A stretch of 64,000 bases of DNA, taken from NCBI RefSeq assembly GCF_030272615.1, contig NC_081411.1, forward strand, positions 826,268,397 to 826,332,396, in the 5' to 3' direction. This DNA is from Cryptomeria japonica. Taxonomy: Eukaryota; Streptophyta; Pinopsida; Cupressales; Cupressaceae. Below the pieces are notes generated by a model. That model was not told where the DNA came from. It saw only the letters and a list, made by a program, of their open reading frames with translations, and did no database searches. The translations under genes and the position numbers were made by a program. Below are positions 31,342-42,130 of the stretch, piece after piece (positions within the stretch are counted from its first letter, which is position 1; each line of letters begins with the position of its first letter).

Positions 31342-33888
31342 AAGAGCCAGACCTAGTGTCTCGGGGGCTTATCACAGATGGCCTTGCCTATGTAAAAGAT
31401 CAGAGACTTCGTAGTTCCTAAACAATTTGAAACTCATCTACTATAAAATTATGAGAGTGGGGATGCAACCCTTTCTAGGGTCCAACTCCCCAGATAGTTT
31501 CCTCGTCGGCTGCCACCCACTGAAGTGAAATAGAGATGAAACTCAAAAAGTTTGTTACATGGATGTCACACAAAGAACTCCTCACAAGATTCTCCAAGGA
31601 AATACTCAGAGGTTCATAATGATATCAAACCATAATACTAATATAAACAAAATACTTCTCTCGAGCTTGTCTAGTATCTAAAGTTCCAATTTCATAAATT
31701 ATACCTTAAGCAAATCCCTATTGGATAATTTTATAAGCATTTCCAACCCAAGGAATAAGTAGTCTTAAGGAGCGTTGTTCCAACCTCGACATAACACTGA
31801 ACACATAAGTAGGACAGAAACCCTTCCCTGACCAATACACATAACATTATTTACACTATACATCATATTAATCTATTCTTATACTACCATTTAATAAAAG
31901 GTAGTCAACTACCTTAATTAATACATAGTTATCTCTTGGTCAAGCCTTTTATATTCTTATTTGTTCCACCTGACAATAACTCATCATAAGTCTATCATAT
32001 CTTTGTTGTCACTATTTTCAACCATACAAGGGTTATATTGTATTTCAAGGTTGTTAGTTAACGTAAGACACATATCTAAGACCTCTAGGGAAATATTTTC
32101 TTATGCTTCCATTCAAGGATAACAATGTCCTACCTTAACAACATTTTCTCATAATCAATTTGGTAAGCAATATTCTTGAAAGTAGGAGTGGCACCCAGGT
32201 TAGTTGATCATGATACTAATAAGTGTGTTGTTTGACATAGTAAAGATTAGTACTTGGAATTCGCCATAATAATAACATAATGGTAATGATCTAATACATA
32301 CATCTCTCAGTATACCTACTCAACAACTACTTGATGAATAGAGAGTCTATAATATGTTGTAATTTGTGTTAATCTGATATCTATTTAATTACATAAATAA
32401 ATACCAAATAATTTTAAAAAATGCTACATCCAACTTATAAGCAAATCTATCTATCTTTCCTTCTATTTATGAATTAAATGAATTATGAAAATATCATACC
32501 TCCACTATTTCATTTTAACCATGTCTTTTATATACTTGAATTATGGTCAGAAGAATAATGTCGGTGGGATGACATTGACTTCAAAACCCAAATGCTTACG
32601 CTGGCTCCAATGCAAGCTTATTGTGTTATGCTATTCGCTTCCATTCTCCTATTTCCCATTATCATTTCACCTAGGGAAATACACATGTTTAAACAACCTA
32701 TACCACTATAGAGGACATGAGCCATTCCTGGACAGTAAACAAAGAGGTCCTAGAATTGATGGAGATCGCGGATTGCAGAGAATAATGCTTCCAAAGATAG
32801 AGACCAAGGAAAACAAAATAAATATGATAATAAGAGAAAATGGTAAATCCATGAAGAGAACCGATGATATTAATTTCAAAAGGAGGGTGCAAATCTGACG
32901 GATTAAGAGGTGAAATAGGTGTGACAACAAACCAAAAGGGAAAGGATTGATTCCCAGAGTACGTTGCTAAGACTAAATGTGCTGAAAATGCCCATGCTAA
33001 ATAAGCCTAGCACAGGTTATCTAGACTTTTATCTGTATAGATTTTGACGTAAAATGATGGGTTCTAAATAAAGAATAGTTCGACGTCACTAAAAGGATTT
33101 AATGAAACAGATCTTCTATTATTATTATTATTTTGGTTTCACAAATCTCCTTAAACCTTCAACGCTTAGAGTAATTTATGCTGTTTTTGCAGGATTGTTT
33201 CTGCAACCTTAGAGACAAGTCACTATAATTAGTAGAATATAGTAAACATAGTCAAAGAAACATAACCACATCCATGTTCAACATATCATAAAATAATTAG
33301 ATCATCTCTCCCATAATTTCATAGAGGAAATAGTTTTCACATCATAAATTTATTTAACTCCTATTCAAGATTTACTTTTCACATATATATTTTGATTTCT
33401 CTATGCAAGTTTTTCTCCGATTATAGTTATCCTATATAATTAACACTTGATCCTTACTCTTAACCTTTATTTAAAATAACAAAACTAGGCAAGGTAACAA
33501 AAGTAGTTACCTTAACGTCACGAGCTTTCTTCCCCTCAACTTGCTTCTTTTAAGTCTAAGGTCAAATCACCCTTAGTCACAATTGCCAATACAAAATAGT
33601 GTCATAAGAAAAGTAGCATGAACTTATAATCATCATATATTATCTTTTTAAACATTTGCCCATTCTACATTAATACAATTTATCAACGGGGTCTTTTTTG
33701 CATTTCCACCTTTATCTCGAAGTATAAAAGATTCTATGAGTATAATCAAACCATTTTACTCATGTAACATAATCATAATGAAGGTCTTATCACAAAACAA
33801 CCATCTCAATCATTTGAATAAACTAACCCAACTCAAAGTAGCATCAAAACATAAATAATTAATTTGCATCTAAAAGTGGGGCCTCACA
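31342..33888. other. Right arm of element A, no gene seen
   Basis: 2.5 kb of AT-rich non-coding sequence up to the CACA end at 33888. Short ORFs (for example 32485-32898) show no domain, biased composition or neighbours that support a gene. An (ATT)n run lies near 33119-33133. Confidence 0.6.
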
Positions 33889-34008
33889 CTTACAAGGTAA
33901 ACTCATTTGCTTAAAGCCCAAAGAGGATAGCAACTTATTTTCAAGCAGTGGTGAGCAATGAAATAGAAATACTTTTGACTTAGTCTCACTCACTCTTTGG
34001 CCTAAGAC
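33889..34008 (-). pseudogene. LINE reverse transcriptase, middle fragment
   Basis: The minus strand reads GQRVSETKSKVFLFHC and PLLENKLLSSLGFKQM, ending SLPCK. This is exactly the segment between the catalytic core (ending LYSDVS at 34797) and YLGIPLF at 2413. It is bounded by element A on one side and the solo LTR on the other. Confidence 0.85.
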
Positions 34009-34796
34009 TGTATACAGTGAAAATGGATAGTGAAAACAACAATATTGAAAGACTAACAAGGATCCAACCACAAAACCCTAGCCTAACAATGAAAGAAATC
34101 CACCATACACAAATGAAGATACCTAAGACTGTGCAAATAAACAAAATAAACAAAGTATACCATTAACATGTCAAGTAGGGTTTCAATCTCCATTTCTTCC
34201 TATCTCCATTGATCTTGTTTGATATATTTGCTCTCAGATTTTATGTGTTCACAAGAGCTCAACAAAGAACAAAAATGTGGTTGATAGCTTGATCGCAAGA
34301 AGACTTGATTGCATAAGATTGACTAGGTAATTAGATGATTAGGGTTGATAAGGAAGAGGGCATCCTCTTATATAGAGAACGTTGTAGGAAATGGAGGGAT
34401 AAGATTAGGAGGTGTAAAGATAAATGGTTGGCTAGGATTAAAGGATAGGTAGAAGAAATAATTAAATGATAAATGGGGTAGGTAAGATAATGATTAATAG
34501 ATGAGTGACATATGTCATGGGTAGAAAAGGATAACGAATTAATTAAATAAATAAAGATATATTTAATTAATAGAGGAAGTGGGATCAAATAAATAAATAA
34601 AATATTTATTTAATTTAGGAAAAAGACAATTTAAATAAATAAAAGTATTTACTTAAATGAGGAAAGACTTAGAAGAGGATTAATGAATTAATTAAATAAA
34701 TAAGAATTTATTTAATTAATAGAAGACTTAGGATAAAATAATTAAATAAATAAAAAATATTTATTTAATTAGAGAAAACAATTTTAGGTGTCTACA
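34009..34796 (-). mobile_element. Solo LTR of the element F (Tat-type) family
   Basis: On the minus strand it starts TGTAGACACCTAAAATTG and ends CACTGTATACA, as do the 767-bp LTRs of F. It shares the five AT-rich palindromes and the CTTGTGCAC/ATAAAATCTGAGAG block. It interrupts the LINE between GTGTC and GTCTT, an imperfect duplication consistent with later small changes. No internal sequence remains, so it is a solo LTR, and an older, more diverged copy than F. Confidence 0.82.
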
Positions 34797-37250
34797 GACA
34801 CATCACTATATAGTTGAAGAGATCTTTTGATTACATTTTCTTTTCTAACAGAAGCCTCCCCAAATAAGACTGTATCATCTATAAATAAACAATGTGTGAC
34901 CACTACTTGAGTTTGTGAAATATGGATACCCTTCCAGGTGGAGGAGTCATGAAGAGCTGATATCATTCTGCTTAGAGCCTCCACCATAATGATGAACAAG
35001 GATGGGGATAAGAGATCACTTTGTCTCACTCCATGAGAGGAAGAAAACAAACCCATTGGTCTACCATTTTCCATAACTAATAACTTGGCCCCTTATAAAC
35101 AGGATAAAATCCATTTACACCATAACTTTGAAAAACCAAACCTAAGAAGAACTTGGTGCAAAAACTTCCAATTAACCCTATTGTATGCCTTCAACATATC
35201 AAGTTTAATCATCAATTCTTCTTCCTTCCAAGACATGATTGAATAGATTATTTTGTGAATAACTAGTGCCCCTTGAGCAGTTTCCCTACTTGGTACAAAT
35301 CCTCCTTGTTGTTTGGATATGATCTTTGGAATAAAATTAGCTAGTCTAATAGAAATGGTCTTGGTGATAATCTTATAGATTGTGTTACATAATGAGATTG
35401 GTCTAAAATCCGCAAAGGATAATGGGTTAGACATCTTGGGGATTAATGCAATGAGAGTAGTATTGAATTGCTTTAACATATTACCATGCTTTTTAGATTC
35501 CTCAAGCATAGACATCTGTACCTAAGAAATCCCAACATCTGGTCTTGGAGCTTTATCAGGGTGAATAGAGAATACTACATTCATAACTTCCTCCAGAGAA
35601 AAAGGTTTCAATAAAAACAAATTATCCTGATTTAAAATTAGGCATGGGATATGTTGAAGTATGTCTGGGTCTTTCTAATTAGATCATCATCGTCAACCAC
35701 TAAACTTTAGAAAAGAGAGGAGAAAAATGCTACGAGTTCATGTTGAATTTTATTAGGGTCCATAATAGTCTCCCCCACACCATTTATAATTTGAGATATT
35801 AGACTATTTTCTCTCTTCATTTTGACAGGTGCATGAAGAAACTTAGTGTTCCTATCACCCTCTTGGAGCCATACCTCCCTAGACTTTTATTTCCAAAATA
35901 GTTCTTCCCTTGCAAGCACTTCTTGCAGTTGTGTATTTAGTTGATTTTTCTTCTTATAAGACTCCTCATTAATGCTATTTTTTATAATGTCCTCATTCAA
36001 TAGTTTTATACTTTCCTCAAGATGATCCTTTAACTAAAAATATTCTTAAAAATTGAGGCATTCCATTCTTTAATCCTTGATTGTATCCATTGAAGTTTTT
36101 TACAAAATTGAAACACCTCAAAACCCTGAAAAAAGGGAGCAGTTAGCCACCAGTCTTGTAACTTGGATAAAAATGTCACATCCCTAAACCACATTTGTTA
36201 AAACTTAAATGATGTAGCACCCTTCCTCAGGATAGGTTTCCAAGGGATATCCACCTGGAGAGAAAAGTGATCAGATCCTAATAATGGTAAGATCCTGGAG
36301 ATAGGGACTCCAAATAAAGAGGTCCATAAAGGATTCACAAGAAACCTATCTAACCGCTCTGTAATATGCAAGAAACCCTACCTTCTATTGGACCAGGTAA
36401 AGGACCCATTTAATGGAACATAGTCTTTTAAAGCATTAGTACTAACAAAATCATTAAAGTCTTGGATTGCTTTAGGGACAAGATGATCCCTTGTTTCTTA
36501 TCCCTTGGAGAAATAACAACACTAAAGTCTCCTCTTAAGATAAAAGGTTCCTCTATAAAGTTCAATAATGTGACAACAATACCATCCCAAATTGCCTTCT
36601 TACCAACTATTGAAGTTGGACCATAGACTAAGATCAAGTAAAAATAAGCATAAATAGCTTCTAGGTTGACATGAAATTTTTTTTCTTTAACAACAACAAA
36701 GTCCATTTTCTCTACATTTGGTTTCCAAATAATGGCTAAACCTATGGATGCACCAATGCACTAAGATGCTATATATTTCCAGTTTTTCCATCCTTTAAAA
36801 GGTTGCACCTCAGTCTCTTCTAAAAACTTATTTTCTTGAATTAGAAAAATATCACCCCCACAATTCTCAATTTTATATTTGATAAGGTGCCTTTTGTTAG
36901 GGTCATTAATATCCCTAACATTCCAAGTCACGATTCTCATTGTTGTCTGAGAGAGTTCTCCACTCTCCAAGGGTATAGTTTGTTATCTAAGGTAGTTTGA
37001 ATCCTTGCTTTAACCTCATCCTTGGTCTTCTTTGTTGCTCTCTTCTTCTTTGGTGGCCTACCCACTTCCCTTTTAAGTTTGCAAACAATAACTGCCTTTT
37101 TTGACCTTGTTTGGTAAATGAAAGCCACAATTGTAGGGCAATCCTGAAAGTTATCCTTTTGTTGACCATTAAAAGAAACCATCCTATGCTTTGGCTCTCC
37201 TAAGTCATCCTGAGGAAGATTTTTAGTCTCCTGGTCCACTGACAAAGCTA
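34797..37250 (-). pseudogene. LINE (L1-type) endonuclease and reverse transcriptase, 5' part
   Basis: Minus strand, read from 37250. A basic linker (GRPPKKKRATKKTKDEV) is followed by an AP-endonuclease domain (RIVTWNVRDINDPNKRH, IFLIQENK, VYGPTSIV, LRGDFSVVISPRDKKQG) at about 36970-36420. The RT follows at about 35515-34797 (LIPKMSNPLSFADFRPIS, LDMLKAYNRVNWKFL, GVRQSDLLSPSLF, FIDDTVLFGE). The Y/F-A-D-D box reads FIDD. The enzyme would nick target DNA and prime reverse transcription on it. Stops, missing linker sequence and three insertions inactivate it. Two later pieces lie at 33889-34008 and 2150-2413. Confidence 0.88.
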
Positions 37251-37627
37251 AATGTGGAGGAGTATCACTTTTATGTTATGAGATGTGATCACACAATCCA
37301 ATCAAGTCTGATAGTTCTAAAATATTTCCCTTTTTCCCTCTTTGCTAATCTCTTCTTCTTTGGTAGGCTTCCCGCTTTCTCTTTAGGTTTTCTAAAAATA
37401 ACTACCTTTTTAACCTTGTTTGGTAAATGGAAGCCACAATTGTAGGGTGATCCTAAAAGTTATCCTCTTGCTGACCATTAAAACAAAACATCCTGTGCTC
37501 TGGCTCTCCCTCATCCTGAGGAAGACCTTTAGTCTCTTGGTCCATTGACAGAGATAAATGTGGAGGAGTATCACTTTTTTTTTTCTAATATGTGATCATA
37601 CAATCCAATCAAGTCTAATAGTTCTAA
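37015..37627 (-). repeat. Tandem duplication, 306-bp step, at the 5' side of the LINE
   Basis: AATGTGGAGGAGTATCAC at 37251 recurs at 37557. The CTCTTCTTCTTTGG, GAAGCCACAATTGTAGGG and CCTGAGGAAGA blocks are duplicated with the same step. The outer copy still encodes part of the Lys-rich linker, but with changes. Confidence 0.8.
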
Positions 37628-39147
37628 ATGAGATATCGCCTTTAATTTTAGTTAGTAATTAAATTTGTAAATAATTTCTAGATAGTTGAATAATTTAGAT
37701 TAAATTAAACTTAATATGATTTTTGGATAGAAATTCAAATTTAATGTTAATTCTTTTTAGAATGTGATTATCAACACACAAAAGTCACTAAAATGATGTG
37801 AGGATGTATGGGCCTTATGAAAATTTCATCTCATAATGGCATCAAGAACATATAATCAAAATAGTATCTTCACATCCATAAGGTGTATGCGAAATTACAA
37901 CAAAGCAAGTTTGGGTAGAATAAAAATAATTCAATAAAGTAATTTAGGACTCCCAAAGGTGAGAAATATGTACAAATAAGAGAAGTGAGAAAGAAGATAC
38001 AATAGACCGATTGCAACAAAGTCATTTAAATATATATTTTATAACCCTATACATATTTAATGAAAAATGACACGTCCTATGCAATTTCAGAGCTTGGTAG
38101 TCTATCCTCTACAAACTTCAACTTACCATTTAGTACAATTTTGAATGACATGTCAAATATTGTAGTTATAAATATTTTATGTCTTGATCCCTCAAATGTC
38201 TATTATTTTGCATTACATTTATCTTACCTGATAAAATTATATTAATTCTCAATTATAGTAATTCTGTAATTATATTTAATTTGTCTAAAAAATATAATTA
38301 TATATATAATTTAATTTAAATATTATATATTATTAATCTATTTTATTATAGTACAACCTAAGTTGGCCCAATGGTGGAGAACTTGTTCTCTTGAAAGAGG
38401 TCACAAGTTCAAATCTCACAAGGAAAAAAAAATCTATTATATTATATTTATTTTAACAATATACCTCATATTGAAAGAATAAATGTAGGCACTAAAGTAG
38501 GTACATTGAGAGAGACAAAAGCTATCTTAATAATTAAATATTACTCATCTTTTTAATCGTCTATTAAAATTTTATGTTTTGTTGCATAAATTAAGACTAT
38601 CTTTCTATTGGATGAAGAAACATAGGTAAGACTTATGGACTTACTATCAATAATTTTGCATTTACTACATGCCCATTTTATCCTTCATACTGTAGGGGTG
38701 GTATTGAAATTTACATGAAATGACAACTCTTAAGAAGAAGAAAATTTGTCTTTAATGTGACCTTTTCAAGAGTCTTTTGTTCCTGAGAAATAAAATAGAG
38801 TTTGGTATTATTAACAAGGAAAGAAATTTTTTTGTTCTCTGGAATCATAAGTCAGACATATAGAAACCTCTTGTGTGTGAGGACATAACAAAGATTAGAG
38901 AAAGAACAAAGAAGTGAACTGAAATCAACAGAACAATGATACCCAAAAACATTCAAGAATGATGAACAAACAAAATGTATTATATCATCTTGCATGTCTA
39001 AAAGATATTTTTAATTGTTGATTAGAAAAAATAGATAGCTCATCTCATATAGGGAACACTACACTACCAGTTAGTGTCACTGTCATTTAAACTAGCAATT
39101 GCACCTTAGTGTGCAAAGGTTGTGCCACAGAGATGTTGAAGGTCAAT
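37628..39147. other. AT-rich non-coding interval
   Basis: 1.5 kb with no credible gene; it carries the SINE-like segment at 38356-38434. The flank next to 39147 borders the end of the minus-strand element H LTR. Confidence 0.55.
38356..38434 (+). mobile_element. tRNA-derived SINE-like segment
   Basis: TTGGCCCAATGGTGG resembles an A box and GGTCACAAGTTCAAATCTC a B box, about 32 bp apart, followed by an A run. This is the layout of a tRNA-derived SINE head with internal pol III promoter, too degenerate for a working tRNA gene. No flanking duplication identified. Confidence 0.5.
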
Positions 39148-39153
39148 TGTTGG
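39148..39153 (-). repeat. Last bases of the element H LTR, left of element F
   Basis: TGTTGG on the plus strand is the minus-strand LTR end (CCAACA). F inserted with duplication GTTGG, so the rest of this LTR lies at 58125-61602. Confidence 0.5.
39149..39153. repeat. Target-site duplication GTTGG, left copy (element F)
   Basis: GTTGG at 39149-39153 and 58120-58124, directly outside the TG...CA ends of F. Confidence 0.92.
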
Positions 39154-39920
39154 TGTAGACACCTAAAATTGTCCAGTCTAATTAAATAAATATCTTTATT
39201 TATTTAATTACTTTAGCCTAATTCTTCTATTAATTAAATAAATCCTTATTTATTTAATTAATTCATTTATCCTCTTCTAGCCTTATTTCTCATTTAAATA
39301 AATACATTTATTTATTTAAATTATCCTTTTCCTAAATTAAATAAATATCTTATTTATTTAATTATCCCACTTCCTCTATTAATTAAATGAATCTTTATTT
39401 ATTTAATTAATTCATTAGCCTTTTCTACTTATGACACATGTCATTCATCTCTTAATTCATACACTACCTACCCTCTCATTATTTTCTTATTTCTTTTACC
39501 TACCCTCTAATCATAGCCGACCTCTTTTACACCTCTCAATCTTATCCCTCCATTTCTTATGGTGTCTTCTATATAAGGAGATGCTTCCTTCATTATCACG
39601 GACTGACACATTTGACTAGACTACGCCTTTGCACTTGCATATGCGATCCTATTTGCAACCACATTTCCATTCTTTGTTGAGCTCTTGTGCACATAAAATC
39701 TGAGAGCAAATATATTAAGCAAGAACAATGGAGATAGGAAGAATGGAGATCCAAACCCTATTGGACATGTGATGGTATAATCTTTGTGATTTCATTTGAT
39801 TTGCATTGTCTTAGGTAATCTTCATATGTTAAGGTGGATCTTTGTTGTTGTTAGGCTAGGGTTTTGTGGTTGAATTCATTTAGTCTTTCAATATTATTGT
39901 TTCCATTTCCACCGTATACA
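39154..39920 (+). repeat. 5' LTR of element F
   Basis: TGTAGACACCTAAAATTG...ACCGTATACA. CTATATAAGGAG near 39570 is a likely TATA box. The first third holds five successive AT-rich palindromes. Confidence 0.95.
39178..39414. repeat. Five consecutive AT-rich palindromes in the LTR of F
   Basis: Units such as ATTAAATAAAT-loop-ATTTATTTAAT are separated by short pyrimidine-rich spacers, at about 39179, 39228, 39292, 39333 and 39377. They are conserved in the 3' LTR (57377 onward) and in the solo LTR (34540-34780). They lie upstream of the TATA-like site, i.e. in U3. Confidence 0.85.
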
Positions 39921-39943
39921 TTTTGGCACGCCCGGTGGGACTC
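39921..39943 (+). other. Primer-binding site of element F
   Basis: TTTTGGCACGCCCGGTGGGA follows the LTR end directly. It resembles the tRNA-Arg type PBS known from Ogre/Tat elements (GGCGCGCCCGGTGGG). The tRNA assignment is from memory and unverified. Confidence 0.7.
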
Positions 39944-40084
39944 TTGTCCCTTTTGCATTTAACATCTTTTGTTGCAGATTTTGTGTTGTGATGTTGTAGA
40001 TCTGACATTTTTTATTTTCTGTTGTGTTCGCGACATCTGGAATTGCTTTTGCATCCTCGATAGTTTTATTTTTTTTTGCAGATT

Positions 40085-40245
40085 TCGTAAATCGCATCTG
40101 TGTTCCCTAGTCGCGTCTGTGGGTTTTTTAGGGGCGTCTGCATCCAGAAGCCACGTCTATGTTTTGGAATTGTGTTTGTGTCGACTCTAAGTGCATCTAC
40201 AAAACTGTATAGCATTTGTGTTTCTGATAGTCATGTCTGTGTGTA
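40085..40245 (+). repeat. CGTCTGTG-type motif array, block 1 (sense leader of F)
   Basis: Degenerate repeats: CGCATCTGTG, CGCGTCTGTG, GGCGTCTGC, CACGTCTATG, TGTGTTTGTG, GTGCATCTAC, CATGTCTGTGTG, spaced about 15-30 bp. Inverted counterparts lie at 56535-56825. Confidence 0.65.
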
Positions 40246-41454
40246 GTTGTTTCATTTTTTGGTTTCTTTGATTTGGTTTTTGCTCATTTATGTTTTAGAT
40301 CTGGTTTATTTTGAGCTTATATCTTCAGATCTAGCTAACAAAATTGGTGCATCTTGTCTTGAAAGCAAAATCGTTTTGTCGAAGGCCCCTATTTTCACAA
40401 AGTCTTTTTGGGTTTAAAATTTACCTAACTTGTGTGCTTGTAGGAAGGGGTGATCATTTGAAACAATCCAAACTACTAATAGATCTTTGTTGCAGGACCT
40501 TGGTAAGGGTTTTTGATCTTTATTGTGTGCCTTGTTTTCATAGATTAGCAAACATTTCAATTGGTGCACTAAAATTGAATCATTGTCTTTTGTGTCTTGA
40601 GCAATAGGCTCTTTTTGTTTAAATCTTTAGAGGGCCTGTCTCCCCGTGTGGTCATTAGGACTACTAGTGAGGAGAGAACGACCCAAGTGGTAGCAAAAGA
40701 AAAGCCATCTTCTTCCAAACCACTATGAATAACTGTATTCATGGTGAAAACTATGAATAACGTGTGCTGATTAGTTCATACCGACACTATGTCTCCCCAT
40801 AAATACATTTGATCAAATTTATTTGATCATTTGTAGGGCATATCACCTACCGGCTGGGAGCCTTCTATATTTATAGAGCTGAAAGTGCCGCATGTATGGC
40901 CACATGAGTGGATGCCCTTACTAGCACCTTTTTGTTTTAGAAGCCAAAATCCTTCTAGTTGTTAGGGCAGGAGGTCTGACCTCTGGTAGCAACCCACACA
41001 CATACGGTTCTTAGTAGAGATACAAAGTTCGCCACAAGGAGTTTTCATGGGCATTGATGCTTGGCTGCCCCAAGAAGTGAGTGTCGAGGGTGGAGCCAAT
41101 GGGGTCAAGCATCTAAGTATCCGCTCTAAATAGCGTAGCCTCAGGGGAAACTCCATGTGGGATCAACAACTATTGTCTTGGCCAGCCATAAGAATTGTGC
41201 TTGACTTATTTTAAGCATTCAAACATTCAGGACCAAACATCAAAACATTGTGTCTTTTGTGTCTCCAAGTGTATGCAGAACAAATTTACATCAAACAACA
41301 CACTTTTCTTTGGAGTCATTTTGAGTCTTAAACACTTGCAAACATTGAGTCTTCATCAACATTGTGTCCTCTTGTCATGAAAAATAGTCAAACATTCAGA
41401 TTTGGTCACAACAAGCAAACTTTACAGATTGAAAAAAAAATTGCACTCAGTTTG

Positions 41455-41640
41455 CAGAAATGTGTCTGTGTCTGGCAGAATAGCATTTGTGTTGTCTAAA
41501 TGCATCTGTGAAGGGTAGAAACGTGTCTGTGTCTTTTGAGCAACTTTGCATTTACAATATCTCAAAATCGGGTCTGTGTCTGACAGAATATCATCTATGT
41601 CAATTAAGTGTGTATGTGAAGTATGCAGGCACGTCTGTGT
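41455..41640 (+). repeat. CGTCTGTG-type motif array, block 2 (sense leader of F)
   Basis: TGTGTCTGTGTCTGG, ATGCATCTGTG, ACGTGTCTGTGTC, CGGGTCTGTGTCTG and GCAGGCACGTCTGTG. The last matches GCAGGCACGTTTGTG read on the minus strand near 56690. Confidence 0.65.
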
Positions 41641-42130
41641 TCAGGATTAAAAAATTTCATAATTCAACAAACAAGAACAATCAGTTCCCGACTTATTGAG
41701 CTTCCTAGGTTATCTCTTTGGGTTTTCATCTAGCATTCAACCTGTCTTTGGGTCTCATAAAGTCCATCATTGCTTTACACCTTACATTACATTCATATTT
41801 GTCTAAACTTGAGTCAAAAGGTCACTTGCTTGTCCTCATCATACTTTGTCAACACACTACATACAACAACATTTTGCTAAGTGGTCCCTCATCAAGGTCT
41901 ATTACCTTTGGGTCTCATTTGGTCTTACTTAGAGTCAAGGTCAACTTACCTCATCAAGAGAAACTATCATCTCTTTGGAAGCCACACCTACTCTACTACA
42001 TACATACTTGGTCTTACACTTTGGACATTGCAAGTACACTTCAGATTCATTTACATTCCATCCAACTCTTGGTCTTCCATACTCTTTCCATTTTCATCTA
42101 GTCTCACACATCTTGGTCAATACCTAGTTC

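Larger units (their letters stand above)
2414..33888. mobile_element. Element A: solo-LTR-like insertion in the LINE, itself interrupted
   Basis: The insertion starts TGTCATGCCCAC and ends GTGGGGCCTCACA, flanked by CTTAC. Its own sequence is 2414-3005 plus 31342-33888, about 3.1 kb. It is AT-rich and without convincing coding potential. The ends form an imperfect inverted pair. I cannot find two direct LTR copies inside it, so it is best read as a long solo LTR. A foldback or other TIR element is the alternative. Orientation is uncertain: the minus-strand start TGTGAGGCCCCAC looks like a typical LTR start. Confidence 0.6.
39944..42130 (+). other. Long untranslated leader of element F
   Basis: 2.2 kb without a convincing gene. 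It contains two blocks of the CGTCTGTG-type motif (40085-40245 and 41455-41640), several TTTTTGCAG-type strings that could be splice acceptors, and a short inverted TTTGATCAAATTTATTTGATCA near 40808. Long leaders, sometimes with introns, are known in Tat/Ogre elements. Confidence 0.65.

Noticed and set aside
32485-32898. 137-codon ORF as a host gene
   Set aside because: No motif, no codon or composition signal, and it lies in the AT-rich arm of element A; minus-strand ORFs overlap it equally well.
38356-38434. Functional tRNA gene
   Set aside because: Box sequences deviate, no acceptor-stem pairing is evident, and an A tail follows; a SINE-like remnant fits better.
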